Of a stretch of DNA of 64,000 nucleotides, positions 26,352 to 34,815 are shown piece by piece. Source of the stretch: AP-15 sp963787425 (lineage in GTDB: Bacteria > Pseudomonadota > Alphaproteobacteria > ATCC43930 > CGMCC-115725); contig CAWBCV010000006.1 of NCBI GenBank assembly GCA_963787425.1, positions 62,001-126,000 on the forward strand, in the 5' to 3' direction. Each line of letters opens with the position of its first letter. Positions within the stretch are counted from its first letter, which is position 1. A model generated the notes under the pieces. It searched no databases. It worked only from the letters and a program-made list of their open reading frames with translations, and was not told the origin of the DNA. The position numbers and the translations under genes were made by a program.

Positions 26352-27449
26352 ATGCGCGCCGCGGTTCTGACCGAGATCAACAAACCCCTGGAGATCCTCG
26401 ACCTCGAGCAGGAGCCGCCAAAGTCCAAAGAGGTTCGCGTCCGGGTCAAGGCAGCCGGCGTCTGCATGAGCGACTGGCACATCATGAACGGGGATTGGCC
26501 GTTGCCGCTGCCGATGGTGCTCGGGCACGAGGCGGCCGGCATCGTCGTCGAGAACGGGCCTGGCGTCGACCATGTCAGGCCCGGCGACCACGTCATCTTC
26601 TCGTTCCGGCCACATTGCGGCCGGTGCCGCTATTGCTCTTCCGGGCGGACCGTGCTGTGCATCGGACACAATGACACGCCGCGCTGGCGTATGCATGACG
26701 GGACGGCCCGCGTCACGCTCAACGGCGAGCCGGTCAATCAGATGGCGCGCATCGGAACGTTCTCCGAAGAGGTCGTCTGTCCCGCCGAGCAGGTCGTCAA
26801 GGTGCGCGACGACCTGCCGTTTACCCATGCCGCGATCATCGGCTGCAGCGTCGCGACCGGGATCGGCGCGGTGATCCGGCACGCCCGGGTCCCGGCCGGC
26901 TCGAGCGTGCTGGTGGTCGGGTGCGGCGGCGTCGGGCTCAACGTCGTCCAAGGCGCCCGGCTCGCAGGAGCAAACCCGATCATCGCCTGCGATTTGCGCG
27001 ACAACAAGCTCGGCTATGCGAGGAATTTTGGCGCGACGCACACGATCAATGCGACCGCCGGGAAAGTCGTCGAGCGGGTGCGGGAGATGATGGGAGGGCT
27101 CGGCGTCGATACCGCCTTCGACGCGATCGGCAGCGAGCACACCGCGTTGCAGGTGATCGAAGCCGTCGCGCCCGGCGGGCGGGCGGTGCTGGTCGGCATC
27201 CCGGCTTTCGCTACCCGGGCGCCGATCAACCCGTCGCAGATCGTCTATGGCGAAAAAGTCATCAGCGGCACCTATTACGGCTCGGTGCGGCCCAACATCG
27301 ACTTCCCGATCCTCGCCGATCTCGACCTGGAAAAGAAGATCAACCTCGACGATCTGATCAGCCGGACCTATCGGTTCGAGGAAATCAACGAAGGCTTTGC
27401 GCTGATGCTGGCCGGCGAGGTCGCGCGCGGCGTCATCGTATTCGACTGA
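26352..27449 (+). CDS. Zinc-dependent alcohol dehydrogenase family protein
   Basis: A 365-residue medium-chain dehydrogenase. The catalytic zinc ligands are in AAGVCMSDWH and GHEAAGIV; the structural zinc site is complete (CGRCRYCSSGRTVLC at about 93-107). The Rossmann fold is marked by VLVVGCGGVGLNVVQGA with a following acidic residue in IIACDLRDNK, which favours NAD over NADP. It resembles the class III/aryl-alcohol dehydrogenase branch. The ATG at 26352 has GGGAGGA upstream. The gene stands alone; the next gene converges on it 17 bases away. Confidence 0.9.
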   Translation: MRAAVLTEINKPLEILDLEQEPPKSKEVRVRVKAAGVCMSDWHIMNGDWPLPLPMVLGHEAAGIVVENGPGVDHVRPGDHVIFSFRPHCGRCRYCSSGRTVLCIGHNDTPRWRMHDGTARVTLNGEPVNQMARIGTFSEEVVCPAEQVVKVRDDLPFTHAAIIGCSVATGIGAVIRHARVPAGSSVLVVGCGGVGLNVVQGARLAGANPIIACDLRDNKLGYARNFGATHTINATAGKVVERVREMMGGLGVDTAFDAIGSEHTALQVIEAVAPGGRAVLVGIPAFATRAPINPSQIVYGEKVISGTYYGSVRPNIDFPILADLDLEKKINLDDLISRTYRFEEINEGFALMLAGEVARGVIVFD

Positions 27450-27466
27450 GACAGGGCGCGTCGGCC

Positions 27467-28267
27467 TCAGAAATCGCGCGACAGGATCAGTTTGAGCACC
27501 AGAGGGTCGGAAGCCGCGGTGACGCCGTGGCCGATCCCGAATTCGACGCTCAGCGAGTCGCTCTTGTAGTCGACGACCGCGAAGAGAAGCTGCTGCTGCC
27601 GGCCGATAGGATCGAGATGGCTGAGGCGGCCGTAATCGGCGTAATGTTCGAGCGCCGCTACCCAAGTTTCGGAAAAGTTATATGCGACCCGCGATGCCGG
27701 TGCGAAATCGAGCGAACCCAGACCTCGGAATGAAGTATCGAGGATCGGATTGACTATCAGATCGACAGGCCCGAGACGCCCGCCGATAATAGGCCGGATC
27801 TCACCGGAAGTGCGGGTCGGCTCCCAATACCGGGCGTTGAAGCCGAGCTCCAAGTTGACGCCGTAAAAGAAACTTCGTTCGGCGGCGTGCGGCACGACGA
27901 ATTCGGCGCGCAACTTGGCCCCGTCGATCAGAAAGCGCCCGTCGCCGGCCCAGGAGTAGACCGGGGCATAGGCGCCGAGTTCCAGCCAATCGGTGACGCC
28001 CAACGCCCATTCGGGGACACCGTTCAAGGTGTGGTTCGGCGCGATGCCGCCCATGAAGTCGGGCCGCTCGCGACCGATCGGGGTGTAGTTGTTGTGCAGC
28101 TGGAGGCTGAACACTCCCGGATTGTTGATCTCGGCGTCATAGACCTGGATCTCGTCGGTTTGAGCGTCGGCGGTCGTGGTTGGAAGTAAGGTGATCGCGC
28201 CGGCGGCAAGGTTGAGCAGACCTCGGGCGAGACGTCGGCGCCGCAACGCTCGACTCGACAGGATCAC
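27467..28267 (-). CDS. Exported outer-membrane beta-barrel-like protein
   Basis: A 266-residue protein with a signal peptide (basic start RRRRLARG, hydrophobic core, cleavage near ADAQT at about 35). The mature part alternates short amphipathic strands (for example VFSLQLHNNYTPIG, WLELGAYAPVYS, VNLELGFNARYWEP) and ends in Phe, typical of outer-membrane barrels. Similar proteins are annotated as hypothetical or transporter-like; no ligand is known. It starts just upstream of and divergent from tRNA-Phe. Confidence 0.65.
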   Translation of the reverse strand: MILSSRALRRRRLARGLLNLAAGAITLLPTTTADAQTDEIQVYDAEINNPGVFSLQLHNNYTPIGRERPDFMGGIAPNHTLNGVPEWALGVTDWLELGAYAPVYSWAGDGRFLIDGAKLRAEFVVPHAAERSFFYGVNLELGFNARYWEPTRTSGEIRPIIGGRLGPVDLIVNPILDTSFRGLGSLDFAPASRVAYNFSETWVAALEHYADYGRLSHLDPIGRQQQLLFAVVDYKSDSLSVEFGIGHGVTAASDPLVLKLILSRDF

Positions 28268-28298
28268 GGTACTTCTTCTATAAGCCGGCTCGCGGAGC

Positions 28299-28374
<76 letters not shown>

Positions 28375-28441
28375 TGATTATGTCCAGCCGTTCAAGCGTC
28401 GGTCTGATAGGCGCGCCCAAAGCATTTCCGCGGACTTCCAA

Positions 28442-29095
28442 TTGCTGAAGAAGCCAGGCCAACGTCGGCATCGAGGCCGCAGCATCGTGGTGTTCGACCT
28501 CGGCGGGGTTCTGATCGACTGGGACCCGCGGCATCTCTACCGCAAACTGTTCGCCGGCGACGAGGCGGCGATGGAACAGTTTCTTGCGACGGTCTGCACC
28601 CATGAATGGAACCGCCGCCAGGACGCCGGCCGCAGCTTCGCTGAAGGCGCCCGGCTGCTGAAGTCCGAACATCCCGACAAGGGCGAGCTGATCGACGCCT
28701 ATGGCAGCCGCTTCGACGAAATGATCGCCGGCCCGATTGCCGGCTCGGTCGAGATCTTGGCCGAGCTCCGCAATCGCGGCACCCCGCTCTACGCCCTCAC
28801 CAACTGGTCGGCCGAGACCTATCCGGCGGCATTGGATCGCTTCGCATTTCTCCGCTGGTTCCGGGGAATTCTGGTCTCGGGCGAGGTCGGGGTAATCAAG
28901 CCGGACCCGCGGATTTTCGCGCTGCTGATCGAGCGGTTCGCGGTCGAGCCGCGGTGCACCGTCTATATCGATGATGTCGAGGCGAACGTCGCCGCCGCGC
29001 GTCCCTTTGGCATCCACGCGATCCATTTCACGACGCCCGCGAAATTGCGAGAGGAGCTCATCGCGCTCGGGCTGCTTCCGTTTAGGAACCCCTAG
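28442..29095 (+). CDS. HAD-superfamily phosphatase
   Basis: A haloacid-dehalogenase-like hydrolase of about 215 residues. Motif I is VVFDLGGVLIDWDP with both catalytic Asp residues, motif II is in LYALTNWS, the Lys is in GVIKPDP and motif IV is TVYIDDVEANV. This is the type annotated as HAD family hydrolase IA variant 3. The start is unclear: no ATG exists between the tRNA and motif I; a TTG at 28442 and GTGs at 28487 and 28490 are the choices, the GTGs having GAGG about 10 bases upstream. The close abutment to tRNA-Phe and the tRNA-end repeat just after its stop suggest that the 5' end may have been altered by insertion. Confidence 0.83.
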   Translation: MLKKPGQRRHRGRSIVVFDLGGVLIDWDPRHLYRKLFAGDEAAMEQFLATVCTHEWNRRQDAGRSFAEGARLLKSEHPDKGELIDAYGSRFDEMIAGPIAGSVEILAELRNRGTPLYALTNWSAETYPAALDRFAFLRWFRGILVSGEVGVIKPDPRIFALLIERFAVEPRCTVYIDDVEANVAAARPFGIHAIHFTTPAKLREELIALGLLPFRNP

Positions 29096-29100
29096 CCAAG

Positions 29101-29118
29101 ATTTCCGCCCTGGGCACC
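29101..29118. repeat. Imperfect copy of the tRNA-Phe 3' end
   Basis: ATTTCCGCCCTGGGCACC here closely matches AATTCCGCCCCTGGGCACC at the end of tRNA-Phe (28355-28373), with one base missing and one changed. The 0.73-kb segment between holds the HAD phosphatase gene. Duplicated tRNA 3' ends are the classic footprint of site-specific integration (attL/attR), but no integrase is visible. Confidence 0.6.
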
Positions 29119-29166
29119 TCCGCTGCCGGTATGGCAGGATTGCCGAGGATCAAATGGGAGGAAGCG

Positions 29167-29934
29167 ATGGCCGGGTTGCTCGACGGGAAATCGGCGCTGA
29201 TCACCGGTGGTGGGGGCGGGATCGGCCGCGCCACTGCTTTGGCCTTTGCGCGCGAAGGTGCGCGCGTCGCGGTTGCCGACGTCTCCGCCGAAGCCGCGCG
29301 CGAGACCGTCGCCCGAGTCAATGCGGCCGGGGGTCAGGCGATCTCGCTTTCGGGTGACGTGACGCGCGACGCGGATGTCCGCGCAATGATCGAAGGCACG
29401 GTGGGCGCCTATGGACGGCTCGACTGCGCGTTCAACAATGCCGGGATCGCCGGCTGGCACATCGAAGCGGCCGGCAAGAAGACCGCCGAGTGGTCCGAGG
29501 AGGCGTTCGACCGCATGATCGCGGTCAACCTCAAGGGGGTATGGCTGTGCATGCGGCACGAGCTGCCGCAGATGCAGGCCCAGGGCGGCGGGAACATCGT
29601 CAATACCGGCTCTATTGCGGGGCTCGTCGGATTGCCGACTTCGTCCGCTTATGTCGCCGCCAAGCACGGCGTTCTCGGCCTGACCAAAACTGCCGCGATC
29701 GAATATGCCGAGGCCAACATTCGGGTGAACGCGGTGTGCCCAGGCTACATCAAGACCCCGATGACCGAGGAAACCATGCGCCGGCGCGGCGAGGCGATCC
29801 TCGCGCAGGTGCCGTTGCACCGCATGGGGAACCCCGAGGAGATCGCCGAAATGGTCGTCTGGCTCTGCTCCGACCGCGCCAGCTACGTTTCCGGTGCCGC
29901 CTATAATGTCGATGGCGGCTGGATGGCGATTTGA
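29167..29934 (+). CDS. SDR-family NAD(P)-dependent oxidoreductase
   Basis: A classical short-chain dehydrogenase of 255 residues. The cofactor motif is TGGGGGIGRA, followed by VAVADVS with an Asp that favours NAD; NNAG is present; the active site has Ser in NTGSIAGLVG, Tyr and Lys in SAYVAAKHG; the C-terminal VSGAAYNVDGGWMAI is typical of the FabG-like branch. The ATG at 29167 has GGAGG five bases upstream. The alcohol or ketone substrate cannot be told. Confidence 0.93.
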   Translation: MAGLLDGKSALITGGGGGIGRATALAFAREGARVAVADVSAEAARETVARVNAAGGQAISLSGDVTRDADVRAMIEGTVGAYGRLDCAFNNAGIAGWHIEAAGKKTAEWSEEAFDRMIAVNLKGVWLCMRHELPQMQAQGGGNIVNTGSIAGLVGLPTSSAYVAAKHGVLGLTKTAAIEYAEANIRVNAVCPGYIKTPMTEETMRRRGEAILAQVPLHRMGNPEEIAEMVVWLCSDRASYVSGAAYNVDGGWMAI

Positions 29935-30477
29935 CGGCGCGCTTGCCGCTTCAGAAAATCGTCGGACCCAGGGCGGCGGCGCCTTCGCGGCGCTCCTTCG
30001 ATCGTCTCTCGACGTCGGTAGGCGGCGGCAGCGCTTGCGTTCGGGTCCGGCGCGATCGGCAGCACGGGGGCGGGTCACCTTCGCTCTTGCGTGAGGCGGG
30101 CTGAAGCTGAGGCAAGCCAGCGTTAATAATGCCATCGGGGCGGCTCGGCCAATCTCAAAGCGGCAACGTCTCCCTTTGCAAGTCCGCTACGGTGGCGAGC
30201 CGACCCGCGCTGCTGCTTATCGGATGACGCCTTAGCGCCAATTCCAGACGCTCACCGAGGTAGGTTACCGCTGACACGTTCGACACCTATAGCGGACCTT
30301 CGACACGACGAGCACGTCGTCCGTGAGGTGCCAGCAGCTGTCATGAACGGTGCAGGTGCAGGATACCCAACGCGGATATAGCGTCGTTGATCGTCGGCGG
30401 GCCAGCTGGGCAGCTGATTTCTGGCGTGGTTGAGGGGTCGGCTCGCATAGTGAGCCAAGGAGTGGCAGATTTCTGCC
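29935..30477. other. Intergenic region without a supported gene
   Basis: About 540 bases between the SDR and the convergent methyltransferase gene. Open frames exist but have no ribosome site or family-like content. A GC hairpin is possible near GGCGCCTTCGCGGCGC at about 29976, with no T-run after it. The region looks like unassigned spacer or eroded coding sequence. Confidence 0.45.
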
Positions 30478-31578
30478 CTACCTCTTGTTTACGACGAACA
30501 TTGGATATTGGCCGTAGCGAGCCGCGAGCGGCTCAAACAATTGCTCCGACGCCAATACGAGCTTCGCGCTGAGAAGACCAAAGCGGTTATCCGCGAAAAA
30601 GGCTTTCTGAAACGGCATGCTCGTCGCGCTCCACAGTCGTAGCCTTGTATCATGCCGCGAGGCGATCTCGCTGCGATAGCGCTCATAGTCGAAGGGAGCA
30701 AAATAGAGTTCGTGCTCCTGCTGAGCCTCGGCGAATGAAGCGGGACGCGGCCTTGCGAGGAGAACCCGCTTGAGCTTTCCGAGCGCCGCTCTCCCCTTCA
30801 TGGCGATTCTCATGAGCAGCGAAGACGCCCAAATCGCGACGATGACAACGCGTCCGCCGGGTCTGACCACACGGACCAGCTCGTCCACCGCAGTCGCAGC
30901 CATGGCCCGCGGCACATGGTAGATCGTGTGCAGCGAAATCACATCCTCGATGCTGTCGCTGGCAAGGGGAAGGCAGGTGATGTCGCCGAGGACGTAGAGC
31001 CCCTTGGCTCCCAGCTTGGCTTTCGCTTCGCGCAGCGCCGAGATCGAGAAATCGAGGCAGATGCGAAAATCGTAATGCGTCGAGAATTGGATGTAGTCCT
31101 GGTGGGGAATGGCACCTGAGGCGGCGTCGAGCAGATAGCGTCCGCTGCCCAGCTGGCGGGCGATGCGGCGATTGCAGGCGCTGCTGTAATAGGTGGTGAC
31201 GGCGCGCATATCGGTGAAATCGGCCGTGTCGTTGTAGCTGCCGGCCTGGTTCTTGATCCAGCCATATTCGTCGTAAAAGCGCCGCACCCCGGCACTGTCG
31301 CGGTCGCGCGCCTTTCCGTCATGGTTTGCCGCAATGGCGAGCTCCGGGAGAAGGCACGCGATGTCCTCCTCGATCCTGTAGATCACCTTGCGGTCTGGTG
31401 TGCCCAAGGCGCCTCCCGCGAGAGGGCGCGCATCGGCATTGGCGTGTCGCAGAGAGGCACCAACAATGGCTGAATTTGCCTCGTCGATTTCGTTGGCGCT
31501 CAGCAGGCTCAAGGGCTGTCGGCTGGTGGGGCAAAGCAAGATCGCTTCGTGGCCCGCCCATACCTCATTCGCCATCAT
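30478..31578 (-). CDS. Trm112-like domain plus class I SAM methyltransferase
   Basis: A 366-residue methyltransferase. The N terminus (about 10-85) looks like a Trm112/YcaR-type zinc-ribbon-like segment (LLCPTSRQPLSLL and RIEEDIACLLPE) with two of the usual cysteines. The catalytic domain follows: motif I as YLLDAASGAIPHQDYI, motif II around CLDFSISALREAKAKLG, VLGDITCLPLASDSIEDV as the post-II loop and ELVRVVRPGGRVVIV. Such fusions are common in natural-product and lipid or quinone-like methylation. The substrate is unknown and there is no operon partner. Confidence 0.83.
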   Translation of the reverse strand: MMANEVWAGHEAILLCPTSRQPLSLLSANEIDEANSAIVGASLRHANADARPLAGGALGTPDRKVIYRIEEDIACLLPELAIAANHDGKARDRDSAGVRRFYDEYGWIKNQAGSYNDTADFTDMRAVTTYYSSACNRRIARQLGSGRYLLDAASGAIPHQDYIQFSTHYDFRICLDFSISALREAKAKLGAKGLYVLGDITCLPLASDSIEDVISLHTIYHVPRAMAATAVDELVRVVRPGGRVVIVAIWASSLLMRIAMKGRAALGKLKRVLLARPRPASFAEAQQEHELYFAPFDYERYRSEIASRHDTRLRLWSATSMPFQKAFFADNRFGLLSAKLVLASEQLFEPLAARYGQYPMFVVNKR

Positions 31579-32002
31579 CCTCTCCGACGAAAAGGCGCCA
31601 AGTCTCGTTAGGACGCAACGCCTAGTGGACTTTCGGGGTCATCAACCTACGCGAACTGAAGGTCAGCTTTCCATCGTCTAGCGCCTCAATTCTGGTGTCG
31701 TCAACGAACGGCTGGAAAGGGGCAAATCCTGCCGTTCGAGCGGCGGTGGCCACGTGGAGCTCAGGGTCGACAGTAGAAATTTAGGACTGAGAGGCTTCGT
31801 TCAGGTGGAAGGCGAGCGACGAGCGCACACGCGGACCCGAAAGTTGCCATGATGGCATGATACAGAGTGCTTGAACGTGAACATTGTGGCTGCGGAGCCG
31901 GATTTGAGAGGATATTTGGTGATATCGGTAATGCAATTTTTTCGAAGGGCGAGTGCGGAAGGACGGGGATCGTAATGCGATCTGCTGCCCTCGCCGGCCC
32001 GC
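31579..32002. other. Intergenic region left of the IS4-type element
   Basis: About 420 bases with no supported gene. Part of it (31890-31970) has lower GC than its surroundings. Short open frames are not family-like. It ends at the left inverted repeat of the deleted insertion element. Confidence 0.45.
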
Positions 32003-32914
32003 GCTAGTGTCCTGTCTCCCAATTATTGTGACAGCTTGCGCTTCGAGCGGCGGCCCTCCCCCTTGATGGGGGAGGGTTTGGGTGGTGCGGGTGCCGCAGC
32101 AAAAAGCGCTGCAGAGAAGAACACTCAATCCGGGCATCCTCGACATCACCGATGCCAACGTCAACGACGCCCAGATCGGCCGCACGATCACCATCGAGCC
32201 GGGGGCGACCTATGTCTTTGACAAGGGCTATTGCCATTATGGCTGGTGGACCGCGATCGCCGACCAGGGCGCGGTCTTCCTCACCCGACCCAAGACCAAT
32301 ATGCGCCTCGACATCGTTGGCGAGCGCCCCATCGCGCTGGCGCAAGGCGATGATTTCACCGTGCTCCACGACACCGAGGTGCGCTTCGCCAGCAAGGGCG
32401 ATTCGACACTGCCGATGCGGCTGCGCCGCCTGCGGGTCCAGCGCACCGACGGGAAAACCATTACCCTGCTGACCAACGACCTCGAGCGCGCCGCCGTCGA
32501 TGTCGCCGCCCTCTACAAGGCCCGGTGGCAGATCGAGCTGCTGTTTCGCTGGATCAAACAGCATCTTCACATCCGCCGCTTTCTCGGCAACAACGACAAC
32601 GCGATCCGCCTCCAGCTCTTCGCCGCGATGATCGCCTACGCGCTGCTGCGCATCGCCGCCCGCAGCCACCGCATCGAGATCTCGATCCTGCGCTTCACCG
32701 ATCTGGTCGCTCTGTGCCTCTTCGAGCGCCGCCACATCGGCGCCATCGACAAACCCCCGCCCGTCAACCCAAGCCTCCCAAAATGTCAAAACTCTCAAAA
32801 TCAGCTGAGTTTCGGCTATGCCTGAGTTTCCCCGGACAGCCCTGCATCAAGGGGGGAGGGTTTAGGTACCCTCGCGAAGGTTGCGTAATCTCATTTCGGA
32901 GACACGACACTAGC
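32003..32914. mobile_element. Deleted IS4-type element with terminal inverted repeats
   Basis: The outer ends carry matching inverted repeats: CTAGTGTCCTGTCTCC at 32004-32019, and at 32898-32913 the complement of CTAGTGTCGTGTCTCC, 15 of 16 bases. Between them lie the 3' two thirds of an IS4-family transposase gene (to 32825), a C/G-rich palindrome at about 32053-32075 and a related half-palindrome at about 32846-32865. The transposase N terminus is gone, so this is a non-autonomous deletion derivative. A clear target-site duplication was not seen. Confidence 0.75.
32082..32825 (+). pseudogene. IS4-family transposase, 5' truncated
   Basis: The reading frame keeps the second DDE block DANVNDAQIGRTI and VFDKGYCHYGWW, the strand-rich insertion (GDDFTVLHDTEVRFA), and the C-terminal catalytic Glu region YKARWQIELLFRWIKQHL (the YREK-type signature), then NNDNAIRLQLFAAMIAYALL. 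The first catalytic Asp and the N-terminal DNA-binding domain are missing; upstream sequence is a repetitive palindrome. It cannot make an active transposase. Confidence 0.83.
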
Positions 32915-33159
32915 ACTCGAATCGCGTTGTACCGAGATGACGGCGCAATGTCAGGAGAAAGCAAAGTCGATGGCGGCAGCTCAGCGCCGTCGCTTGCTGG
33001 CTGTTTTTCGCTGTTCTTGCTCGCTGTTCCTGGCTGTAATTTGCCGCTGGTGCCAGTCAAAAAGCGAGGGTTTCTGCGGCCGAGGCCGGCCTCCTGGCTG
33101 TATTTTTGCGGGATTTACAGCGCTATCAGCGACGCCCGCGCGCTGCAGCGCCGGATACG

Positions 33160-34104
33160 TCAAGCGCGAGCGAGAGCCTGTTTGAACGCGGCCCAAACGA
33201 GGCGCTGTGCGTTCATCGCATCGTCGACCGCCGGCACCATGCCAAAGAAGGCATGGATCATACCGGGGAACTCCCTGTATTCGACCGGCACGCCGGCGCG
33301 TTGCAGCGCCTCGGCATACCGCTGACCATCGTCGTGCAGCACGTCGCACTCGGCAGTTACGACAATTGCGGGTGCCGCTCCGGCGAAGCTGGCCGCCTTG
33401 ATCGGCGAGGCCCGCCAATCCTGGGCGTCCTCCGGGCTGCGCAGATAGTGGTCGCGAAACCACTCCATCGCGCCCCTGGTCAGGATGCCGTAGCCGTTGG
33501 CGTATTTCTCATAGCTGTCGCCGACCAGGCCGTAATCGGTAATCGGGTAGACGAGCGATTGCAGCGACAATCTCGGGCCGCCGGCATCCCGGGCGAGCAG
33601 CGCCGCCACCGTTGCGAGGTTGGCGCCGGCGCTGTCGCCGTGCACGCCCATTCGGGCCGGATCGGCGCCGAGGCTTGCGGCATTCGCGCCGACCCACTGG
33701 AGGGCGGCCCAGGAATTGTCGACCGCCGCGGGAAATTTGTGCTCCGGACCCATCCGGTAATCGACCGAGGCAACCAATGCCGCGACCCCGCTGCAGAGAT
33801 TGCGGGCAACAAAATCGTGGGTGTCGAGGCTGCCGATCACATGGCCGCCGCCATGGTAGTAAACGATCGTCGGCACCGGCGCCGGGGCTTGCGGCCAGTA
33901 GAGGCGCAAGCGGATCTCGTCGGCGGGGCCCGGTATCATGCGCTCTTCGACCCTGGCGACGGGCATCGGCTCGGCCTTGCGTGCCCGTGCGGTGGCTTCG
34001 ACCTGCTCGCGTGCCTCGGCGGGTGTCATATCTTCGACGGGCCGAAGCTTTGCCTCGGCCATCACCCTCAACACTTCCCGGATCTGTGGATGAAGGCTCG
34101 GCAC
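33160..34104 (-). CDS. Alpha/beta hydrolase of the hormone-sensitive-lipase family
   Basis: A 314-residue esterase. The oxyanion-hole motif is YYHGGGHVIGS (about 81-91), the nucleophile is in GDSAGANLA, and the acid and His are in TAECDVLHDDG and GMIHAFFG, all correctly spaced for the HSL (GDSAG) family. No signal peptide is seen, so it is probably cytoplasmic. Members hydrolyse short acyl esters. It lies upstream of, and on the same strand as nothing related; the cupin gene is 72 bases away on the same strand. Confidence 0.9.
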   Translation of the reverse strand: MPSLHPQIREVLRVMAEAKLRPVEDMTPAEAREQVEATARARKAEPMPVARVEERMIPGPADEIRLRLYWPQAPAPVPTIVYYHGGGHVIGSLDTHDFVARNLCSGVAALVASVDYRMGPEHKFPAAVDNSWAALQWVGANAASLGADPARMGVHGDSAGANLATVAALLARDAGGPRLSLQSLVYPITDYGLVGDSYEKYANGYGILTRGAMEWFRDHYLRSPEDAQDWRASPIKAASFAGAAPAIVVTAECDVLHDDGQRYAEALQRAGVPVEYREFPGMIHAFFGMVPAVDDAMNAQRLVWAAFKQALARA

Positions 34105-34176
34105 TTCCGACTCCGATACTGTTGCCGCCCGAGTCAGTGTATCACGATGCCGAGAATTCGCTGTTCTGCAATGCGA

Positions 34177-34662
34177 TCAGGGGCCACGCCGTCTGATGTC
34201 CGGGTAGGGCGTGCCATCGCGGCGGGTGTAGATGGCGGGCTTGCCATCGGCCGGCGCAACCATATCGATATCCGGATAAAAAGCCGAGTCGCTGGGAACA
34301 CGAGTGCCGATTTCGAGTACCCGGGCGTCAGTGCCCGAGCGGTTTTGAAGGCAGTGCCCGTTGGTGTCTCCGGCCCGGAACCCGGCCGAGTTGCCGGCGC
34401 GCAGGACCTCTTCCTCGCCGTCGGTAACGAGCACGACCTCGCCGGAGAGGACATAGACGAACTCGTCGCCGCCGGTATGCCAATGGCGCTGGCTCGACCA
34501 GGCGCCCGGCGGCAGGCGAAGCAGATTGACCCCGAACTGCGCCAGCCCGGCGGCGTCGCCGAGCTTGGTGCGCTCACGCGGGCGGCACGGCACATCGTAC
34601 GGCGACGGGTAAAGGGTACCGACGACAGAAGTCAGCGCAGAAGCGTCGATCCGTTTTGTCAT
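34177..34662 (-). CDS. Cupin-domain protein
   Basis: A 161-residue single-cupin protein. Cupin motif 1 is WHTGGDEFVYVLSGEVVLV with the metal-binding His and Glu, preceded by SQRHWH; motif 2 is around GDTNGHCLQNRS. This is the type often annotated as a cupin with a C-terminal PDIDM segment. The ATG at 34662 has AGGAG eight bases upstream. It is divergent from the HTH-citrate synthase gene across a 150-base spacer holding palindromes. Function unknown. Confidence 0.87.
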   Translation of the reverse strand: MTKRIDASALTSVVGTLYPSPYDVPCRPRERTKLGDAAGLAQFGVNLLRLPPGAWSSQRHWHTGGDEFVYVLSGEVVLVTDGEEEVLRAGNSAGFRAGDTNGHCLQNRSGTDARVLEIGTRVPSDSAFYPDIDMVAPADGKPAIYTRRDGTPYPDIRRRGP

Positions 34663-34788
34663 AGGACTTGCTCCTAAATCAGCCAACGAGGGTCCGTGCG
34701 CTCAGCCGGGTCGAGTTTTAGCATTGCAGACATGGCTTCCTCCGGATAGAGAGGTTGAATAGACAGGTGCATCTCAAGTCTGTCAACC

Positions 34789-34806
34789 TTGATTCCTTGG
34801 AATCAA
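34789..34806. promoter_or_regulatory. Perfect palindrome before the HTH-citrate synthase gene
   Basis: TTGATTCC at 34789-34796 and GGAATCAA at 34799-34806 form a perfect inverted repeat around TT, ending 9 bases before the ATG at 34816. A second inverted pair, AGGTTGA (34752-34758) and TCAACCT (34783-34789), overlaps its left edge. Such an operator could bind the HTH domain of the downstream protein or a regulator of the divergent cupin gene. Confidence 0.5.
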
Positions 34807-34815
34807 CCTATCTAT

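Noticed and set aside
26184..27665. A 493-codon open frame on the minus strand
   Set aside because: Shadow of the alcohol dehydrogenase gene; composition dominated by Asp, Arg and Pro with no family match.
28382..28490. Extension of the HAD phosphatase start into the tRNA gene
   Set aside because: The longest in-frame start lies inside tRNA-Phe; translation of a mature tRNA region is not credible.
32050..32080. GC palindrome considered as a terminator for the methyltransferase gene
   Set aside because: It is inside the insertion element's inverted repeats and on the upstream side of that gene, so it belongs to the element or a repeat family.
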